From Kappaphycus alvarezii (taxonomy: Eukaryota; Rhodophyta; Florideophyceae; Gigartinales; Solieriaceae): a stretch of DNA of 64,000 nt. Of the stretch, positions 57,789 through 64,000 are shown piece by piece. The number at the start of each line of letters is the position of its first letter. The first letter of the stretch is position 1. The stretch covers positions 62,001 through 126,000 of the forward strand of contig NADL03000570.1 of assembly GCA_002205965.3 (NCBI GenBank), written 5' to 3'. Both the position numbers and the translations under genes were made by a program. Below the pieces are notes generated by a model that did no database searches, had not been told where the DNA came from, and was given only the letters and a program-made list of their open reading frames with translations.

Positions 57789-58054
57789 AGGGAGAGGGAG
57801 GAAAATGATGTAAGCGGGAATGACGGAGAGAGGAGGTTGTCGGGACGGTCGGATGTATAGACTAGAAGTAGTTTTGGCATGTGTGTGAGGTATTGAAGCG
57901 CTGTTTTGGAATGATGCGCATCACTCCCGGGGGTGAACTTGTGGAGTAGATTGTTACAGCATATCTTTCAGACAGATACCGGCAAAATGTAGGCCTGAAC
58001 GAGGCAGGTAATGGGAAGACGGGTGACCGCGATGTTGGAGGGAAAGCCAATCCA

Positions 58055-59373
58055 GCCGTTTTCGAATCTTCCATCTTGCGGATCAACTTTTAGATCGTGT
58101 CGACAATACCGGGGACTCCTCTAAGTTGAGCAGATTTAGTGGACCGAAACCATTAGCTGAGAGGGCCATTTACCATTGTATTGGACTACATTGTGACTTC
58201 TTTTCAGGGGGGTGGTGGGGTTTCGGTAAACAATGATTTTTATGATTTTTATTAATGACTCCGGGTTCGCTGCCAGCCCGCAGGCCTTTGATGTCTCTGT
58301 CATCAGTCCGCACTCATCCGGGTTTCGTTCTTGTCCTCCACATGGCCCTATCTCCAAGAAAGAATCAGAGAAACTCCACCATTACCGTACTTTATGCGAA
58401 TACTACGGACTGGAACTTCACCCCATGGCTGCTGATGTCTATGGTTGCATCGGACCCGGGTTTGATCAAGCTGTGCAACAAGTCGCCCACTTTCTCGCCA
58501 GCAAGTGTGGTACCTCTGTTGCCGTCGAGAAACATTCGCTCCTGGCTAGATTCGTATGCCTGATTGTCCAATACGTTGCTACGCCCGTTAATCGGCGGCG
58601 TCTTGACCAGACCACCGATTTGGCCCCTGCTGTGTAGTCCCAGGCCCTGCGCTGTATGCCGCTAGCGGTCTCCTGAGTATTGATCATTAAGGGTGATGCT
58701 TTCGTAAACAAAGGCACAATACGAAGAATCAGTAAACTGCTTTCACTCCCTCAGGGAACAGCTGACCATATTTTTCATGCATTAAAAACACCCCAAATTC
58801 CCCCCTTTTACTGGCTTGTTTCAAAAAAAGTGATTGGCCCATTTTCTAATGATAAGTTATGTACGCTCCGGTACAAATTCACGCCGCCACATTTCGCCAA
58901 GTACGGTTACTGTAGGCGCTTCATAAACACTCGCAGAGCGCGAGAGACATTATCATTACGGCACTTGCTGCAACCAAAACAATATCCTCCTCTCCCCCGT
59001 TGGGATTGATATTTATGGCGCCTTTGGCGACGACGGCAAGGGTTTTTTCCGCCGCCTTGCTTCCTTCGCTGCTTCCCGTCGTGGTTCCTCCCCTCAACAG
59101 GAGCTCCGCGACTTTGTTACCCGTTTTGCATTTAGTCTCCAAATAATGCAGGCGACACAGGTTTCTACCTGCCGCCCGCATCCGTAGTTAATTTTTGAGT
59201 GCCCTCCGCACGGCTCTGTGTGACATTGTAGCACCCATAATGATCTACCACCACAAATCTACCGGGTCCCAACCCACATTTCTACCACAGTAAATTAACC
59301 CCCCATTTCCCCATTTTGTAATTTATACCTTTTAATGGAATCAGCTCTGTAGTGCCTACTCCGGGGGGGGGGT
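58055..59373. repeat. Right copy of the LPMO-upstream flank (segments U and V)
   Basis: Matches 1-863 and continues past the LTR insertion point of E2-E5 without an element (cttcaccccatggctg). It includes about 475 bp (58841-59315) absent from the left copy and flanked by the short direct repeat cccatttt. That extra stretch has an 86-codon minus frame (58921-59181) with no recognised similarity. Confidence 0.8.
58233..58637 (+). pseudogene. Non-LTR retrotransposon C-terminal relic, right copy
   Basis: 134 codons, same frame as 180-584 with His for Gln and Ala for Val after GLEL. The kept frame in two separated copies reflects recent duplication rather than function. The motif basis is PQAFDVSVISP followed by a Tyr/basic block and GCIGPGFD. 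Confidence 0.5.
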
Positions 59374-59375
59374 CT

Positions 59376-60891
59376 TCACGGCGGTGGGAACAACCACTTA
59401 GAGGCGCCGAGGAGTAGGATATAAACTAATCGAAAAGAATGTCGAGCGAAAAAGGTCCTCTTCGCATCCTGGAATCCGCCCTTGACCAATCGTCCTACCC
59501 TTTTCTTTCCAAAACAAATTCTAAAAATCTTTTCCCTTTATGAATCCAAATTCACTGTACAACTCCATTTCTATTTAATGTTTGAATATTTGGTCCTCCT
59601 CCTTCAAAGAGATGCCTTTCAATTCGTGGTCACTTCGCCTCCCAAATTCAATTCCGATATTTCATCACGCAGATTTTTGTGATGCCCCCGAATTCATGCA
59701 AATCCAAAGCCGCAGTATCGCCTCGTACTTCTTGACCAATTTCATGTTGATTACCAAAGACATGCACCTATTTAAAGTACTGTAGCATTGTCGCTGAAGC
59801 ATCACTCCTACTACCAACAATTCGATAAGCTGATTTCCCTTTTTGTCAACATTCGCAACCCCGCTCACACTTTTTCCAGAAATCTGACGTCAAATCGCCC
59901 CTTTGTCCCTATCTCCAAAAAACGCCCTTCCCATCCCATCAATGGCCTCCGTCTCGCTGCCTACGGGCCAACCGATGCCGAAGACTACCTCCGGCGGCAA
60001 ACGAAGAAGAAGATCATCGAGTTCGTTCGCCGCCTCTTTATAGAAGAAGAGGCGAGAAAGTTAAGTGAGGCTGAGGCTGAGAAAGTCGAGGAGGAGAGCG
60101 GGGAGTCCTTCGAGAAATGGTTAGCCCCTGAGCTGGTTTACGAGACCCAGGAGAAGGATGAGGAGAACGAGGATAGGATGGAAGATCGGTCCATGGAGGA
60201 GGTGAAAGTGCAGTTCAAGTGCAGTAATTGGACCGCAGCTTCGAGAACTTTAGGGCGGGGCGGGAGCTAGGAATGGAGAATCAGGGGGTACCGGTCGTGT
60301 AAGTGGATAAAGATATATTTAGTGGTCTAGATATTTCAGGGGAGGCCACAGGAAGCCGCGAACCCCTCGAAGGGATATGTGTGGACTGTAAGGGTAGCAT
60401 GGATATTTTGCCGGAGCTGTTCGGTTCTAGCCTTGAGAATGAAGATTGGGAGGAGTAAATGTAGATATTTATTGGAAGTATCTTATTGCTAGTCTCTATC
60501 GTCTGTATGATTTGTTTTAGTGCATTTTATGGTATTTAGTATGCGTTCTTGAGACTTTAGGATTAGCCGAAAAGTCGATATAAGCTGAGAAAATTGCTTC
60601 CTCCTTGAGAGAAAAAGCAAGTTGGCAGACAACTTCAAGCCCGGTCCCAAATAGTTAGGAAGTTGAGAGTCAACTTCAGACCCAAGAAGCATTTATTTTA
60701 CGCTAGTCACTGAGCATAAGTGGTATATCCTGCCCTTTCCATACTTGCTTGTAGCCCTCTAAACTCTCTTCCATGTACACTCCTTTTTGTTCGTTCAACT
60801 ACACCACAGTAGCACTTTTGTCGCTTACAACACCTCCTTCTTGGGATAAGTGGTTCTGAGGATCTCTTCACCCGCCGATTTACCCCTATCA
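59376..60891 (+). repeat. Diverged solo long LTR, plus strand
   Basis: Ends ccgccgatttacccctatca exactly like the element LTRs. Contains the hairpin pair caagttggcagacaactt and gaagttgagagtcaacttc, a TATA box (cctatttaaag, about 59768-59778) and an acidic-protein gene. The start at 59376 (tgggaac) is inferred from where similarity to the left flank ends and from the usual length. No target duplication was found (right flank aagac). Confidence 0.7.
59887..60458 (+). pseudogene. LTR-encoded acidic protein, diverged plus-strand copy
   Basis: Very close to the E2 protein: INGLRLAAYGPTDAEDY, RRQTKKKIIEFVRRLFIEEE, KVEEESGESFEKWLAPELVYE, then an acidic tail and CVDCKGSMDILPELFG before the stop at 60456-60458. 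The expected start codon has become ACG (59887-59889) in the same context, and the frame shifts near 60255 (gggcggggcggg). No other in-frame ATG precedes the conserved part. The flanking LTR sequence is much less alike than the protein. Confidence 0.7.
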
Positions 60892-61101
60892 AAGACACCT
60901 GGAAAGAACCTGACGGGTTGGAATGTCGTGCAGGCTAATGGTGACGCGGGTAAAGAAATCATGAAGATCTTGATTGGGGCGGGTATTACGGAGCCTAGCC
61001 GCGTGGGCGGCATGGCAGCGGAAAAACTGAAAGCCCTCGGGTCCGAGGCCACCGTAGATGTCGACCTCTACTTAAATAAGCAGGATATCGTAGAACGGTA
61101 A
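60892..61101 (+). pseudogene. Orphan coding fragment after the LTR
   Basis: Open from the LTR end to the stop at 61099-61101: about 69 codons including GKEIMKILIGAGITEPS, AAEKLKALGSEATVDVDLY and a C-terminal KQDIVER. Composition looks like a real globular protein end. I do not recognise the family. It has no ATG of its own outside the LTR, so it may be the last exon of a host gene cut by the LTR insertion. Confidence 0.4.
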
Positions 61102-61224
61102 TGGGGAAGATTTGGGTGTTTTACTCTTGGAAGATATATCCGATCTATCCCATGGTTTTCCACACAACCACAATGGACTCAAGAAGGGTATACCGACACA
61201 GTAATGGGGAAAGAACTACGCTCC
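61102..61224. other. Short spacer, nothing recognised
   Basis: No gene or repeat was recognised between the orphan fragment and the non-LTR remnant. Confidence 0.4.
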
Positions 61225-61923
61225 CTAAAATGCTACCTTCAGGCCAGCCATCAAGCAGGCCGCATTGGACATGACGGCTGCTGCAGCGTGCCTTTGCATT
61301 AAAACCCCTCGAACCTTTCCGTACGTCTCAAGTGCCCTCACAGCCACGTTACTTACCACGTCATTTAGCACTGCACATGCATCCGGGTGCCACCCTCCAA
61401 GAGTGGAGATTGGCACAAGCACGAGCCTACCTCTGGTGGAGGTCGCGATAAAGGATTGATATCTTCTCTGCATTGCATTTCGCGCCGCATTTATAGAGGA
61501 CATCGGGTTGAAGGCCCTCACTCTTCTGTTGGAGGGAGCGAGGGGGTTTACGAATGTAACATCAAAAAAGTCGGTCCCTCCGCTGCTTCCCACTGCCTGG
61601 ATGTCTGGTCTTGTGTGGTGGAGACCATGGCGTGGCTCTACAACAGGATGAAGAGCAGTTCTTGTCAGGTCTTTCGCAAGAAGGTTTGCTTGACGACCAT
61701 ATCGGTTGATCCTGTGGGCTCCATGCAAGCAGTGCATGAGATGATCTCCATGTACATCGATTGTGTCTGGGCAATTCCTTCTCGAGCATGGCGTGCCAGG
61801 GTGACAAAGTGGGACTTGACAGTAGTATTGAAGCCATACCGAGAATTCTCGAGGGTCAGTGCTTGTCTGTAGTCCGGGGCATGAGGGACAATACAGCCAT
61901 TCCTTAGCTCCCGGGAGGTCCAT
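61225..61923 (-). pseudogene. Non-LTR retrotransposon 3' end with zinc finger and restriction-like endonuclease domain
   Basis: 232 codons. Begins with CPSCPGL, then CHPGTPCSRRNCPDTIDVHGDHLMHC (a Cys/His cluster), ERRHG-type basic residues, RPDIQA and GGTDFFDVTF. The Cys/His cluster followed by PD...FDVTF is the layout of the C-terminal endonuclease region of non-LTR retrotransposon polyproteins found in many eukaryotes. It ends MQRHAAAAVMSNAACLMAGLKVAF. The reverse transcriptase that should precede it (above 61923) is not visible, so the copy is 5'-truncated. The assignment comes from motif order. Confidence 0.6.
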
Positions 61924-62266
61924 AGACGCGCGAAACGCCTACTTCCTCAAATCCCCAAGAGGAATTCGTTCTTGCACTGCTTCATGGATTGCGTCCGTCA
62001 GCGTCTTTCACGATGGTTTTTTTTTGCGAGCAAAATACACTGAACGGGATAATCTTCCAAAAGTATGTGCTCAAGGACAACCTGATCCATGCCGGCGATT
62101 GAAAACTGTTCCTCCGCCATTTTCCCGCGATTAATTACTGCTTTTCCTCTCTGATAGGGCTGCACATGACTATACCTCCTAACTAGACAGCAAGCCGACC
62201 GTCTTCGTTATTGTAGTCTGCAATGATCCTCCAGTGCCAACAAACAGCCTCTGAACGGCGGATTCG
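61924..62266. other. Region between the two non-LTR remnants
   Basis: The part next to 61923 may be further frameshifted coding sequence of the remnant, since minus-strand frames show short related-looking stretches. No gene can be defined. Confidence 0.35.
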
Positions 62267-62944
62267 TTAAACAAGTATTCTTATAATGGGGGGAAGCAGT
62301 TTTTCAATGGTAATTACCGTTCCCCGATGTACGAATGTTTGGAGCGTTTGGCAAGGGCTGCTGTGCTGGATGAGGGGAAGGGCCGCAGTAACATAGATCG
62401 CGGTACCGGAGACCGTAGGCCCCTGGAATGTAACGTCAGCACGAAGTGTCGAAGGCGAAGAAGCAGAGGTGGAACTAGATGGGAGTGGGTGTTCCAGTAG
62501 AGTAGTAACACCAACTTCCTTGCAGGAGCGGTGCAAAGCATTGCGAAGGAAAATGTGACGGCATGTTTGACCGTGTTCGTACATGCAAGTACGAGCATGC
62601 TTACCATCGGGATCTAGAAGCGAAGCCATCTCATTAGAGCGCCTTGAGCAGACGGGACAGCTTGTGTCGCCAGGAAAGAGAGGGATACTGAGACGAAGGG
62701 AGACAGCAACAATCCACGAATGGGAGGAGAGGTACGTGCCGCAGTGAGGGTGAGAGAGACTGGAGAACACAGAACAAGAAGAGTGTTCGCAAGAAGAGGA
62801 AAAAAGGGCCCTGTCGACGTCAAGTGAAGACTGGAAAAGGAGCTCAAACTTCGAAGAAAGTAGTTTAGACGGTGATAGGGGATTGGAGGGGTTCACCAGG
62901 GAGCGGGGAATTCCAGCGCCCGTGTACCTATTACAGCTGCTCAA
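62267..62944 (-). pseudogene. Second non-LTR retrotransposon 3' end, different family
   Basis: 225 codons. A CPVC ... DPDGKHARTCMYEHGQTCRH cluster is followed by FLRNALHRSCKEVG, EHPLP, RADVTF and AIYVTAALPL. The layout matches the remnant at 61225-61923 but the residues differ, so it is a separate family. The C-terminus carries a plausible stop at 62267. No reverse transcriptase part is visible upstream. Confidence 0.45.
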
Positions 62945-64000
62945 CTTTACATCTCATGGTCGAGGGAAGGGTAACACGTAGTCCATTGCAACTGGAATCT
63001 CAATACACGTGTCAAGGCATGAAATTCGGGAATTCTGGCGTTTTTACACACGCCATCAGAGAGAATTTCCATGACTGAACACATATCAAGAAGGTATGTA
63101 ATGGAGGATAATTTTATGCCAGAAGGACTCCGGTACTAGGTTTCCATGGACAGTAAGCCTGAAAGTTGATGTCAAATCAAGATTGCATGACTCAGTATTA
63201 ATGGCATTGTATTGACTTTTGAGGTTTATTTCTCTGAATATGACAGCAACAGTCGGCAATACGAGTCCAATCTCCCTCATAGGGCTTCTTTGTACTCCAA
63301 CTTACTTTTGGTTTCAGTCAAATCGATGTGTTCGTGCAAACTCTGTACTTACATATGTGTCTCCAACAAATGCAATTTTCGGGTATGGAATAAGGTTTAC
63401 AGATATCCGTAGGAATGCAAACAGACATTATTCCATATTATTTCTGTCAGGGTTGCAACAATTTATGCGGAGAGATCATAAATGTATGGGAAGTCTGAGG
63501 ACGGAAGCCACCCCTCTATTATGGCTGTTCTATGGTCGAGTCGATGCAGAAGATATTTTGTCAATACTTCGGGACAACGATTAAGTCAGTGACTATCGGA
63601 AGATCTCAATGGAGGTCTTCTGGAATTAAATCGGTGTTTTCTGATATATTAATTACAGTTGCAGATATTTTTAGTACAAATTATGTAATTTCTCCCGTGT
63701 TCACAGGCAAAAACGATACAGACAGAATAGTCTTGGCGTAGGGAATAAATACGAAGTCAATGCTTGATCTTTACGAGTGAATACATCTTTGATTTGGGTT
63801 TACATCTTTGGCTCATGGATCCTAAGCAAGAGTTTGGCGGGTGCAAGAAATTTTATGCCTCAAAAAGATTTTATGCAGAACATGCAGGGCAACTAATCGA
63901 AAATTAATTCGATGTTATTGGACCCCGAAAAACTGATATTGATGATCCAGAGCATTTTGCTCCCTCATTGTCCTGTCTCACTGTAATTCACTTTTTCCCC
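62945..64000. other. Right-end stretch without recognised gene
   Basis: AT-rich. Two plus-strand frames of 121 codons (63219-63584) and 69 codons (63532-63741) overlap, but neither resembles a known family. No repeat shared with the rest of the window was seen. Confidence 0.4.

Overview
The window is eukaryotic. It holds LTR retrotransposons with TG...CA ends and 5-bp target duplications, non-LTR retrotransposon remains, a secreted copper oxygenase gene with a predicted 42-bp spliceosomal intron, TATA boxes and ATG-initiated genes. A fungus or fungus-like protist with a repeat-rich genome fits best; the sequence does not settle the lineage. No rRNA, tRNA, CRISPR array or bacterial-type operon was found.

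Most of the window (about 3.9-57.6 kb) is a tandem array. The core unit is about 10.5 kb: one Ty3/gypsy-type retrotransposon on the minus strand plus one copy of a host gene on the minus strand. The host gene encodes a secreted lytic polysaccharide monooxygenase (LPMO, chitin-binding type-4 fold) with a C-terminal Ig-like domain. There are five LPMO copies (about 11.4, 21.9, 32.4, 42.9 and 56.2 kb). Two (32406-33848 and 56194-57636) read through intact once the intron is removed. The five retrotransposons E1-E5 lie at 3869-11378, 13597-21866, 24112-32389, 34636-42915 and 45126-53404.

The array can be partly decoded. E1 is a simple insertion: two short LTRs (about 0.72 kb) flanked by a perfect ATTAC duplication about 15 bp past an LPMO stop codon. 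The matching empty site survives at 56178-56182. E2-E5 are chimeras. Each has a long LTR (about 1.48 kb) on the left, a short LTR on the right, and flanks that do not match. They are best explained by recombination between elements inserted at different sites, which deleted the DNA between them and then amplified the LPMO-plus-element unit. The outer segments (1-863 with 1094-3868 on the left; 53405-56182 with 58055-59373 on the right) are copies of the original locus.

Two parts of the retrotransposons look new. The long LTR carries its own gene: a roughly 185-residue acidic protein with its own TATA box, also found in two diverged solo-LTR types (about 2.0-3.5/54.3-55.8 kb and 59.4-60.9 kb). 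The polyprotein ends, after the integrase, in two homologous domains of about 112 residues joined by a Gly/Pro/Ser-rich linker. Gag, protease, reverse transcriptase, RNase H and integrase appear to lie in one frame in the family, but every copy is broken by small indels. Some indels are shared between copies and so inherited; others are private homopolymer changes that may be sequencing errors.

The right end (59.4-64 kb) has a diverged plus-strand solo LTR, an orphan coding fragment, two non-LTR retrotransposon 3' ends on the minus strand and about 1 kb in which nothing was recognised.
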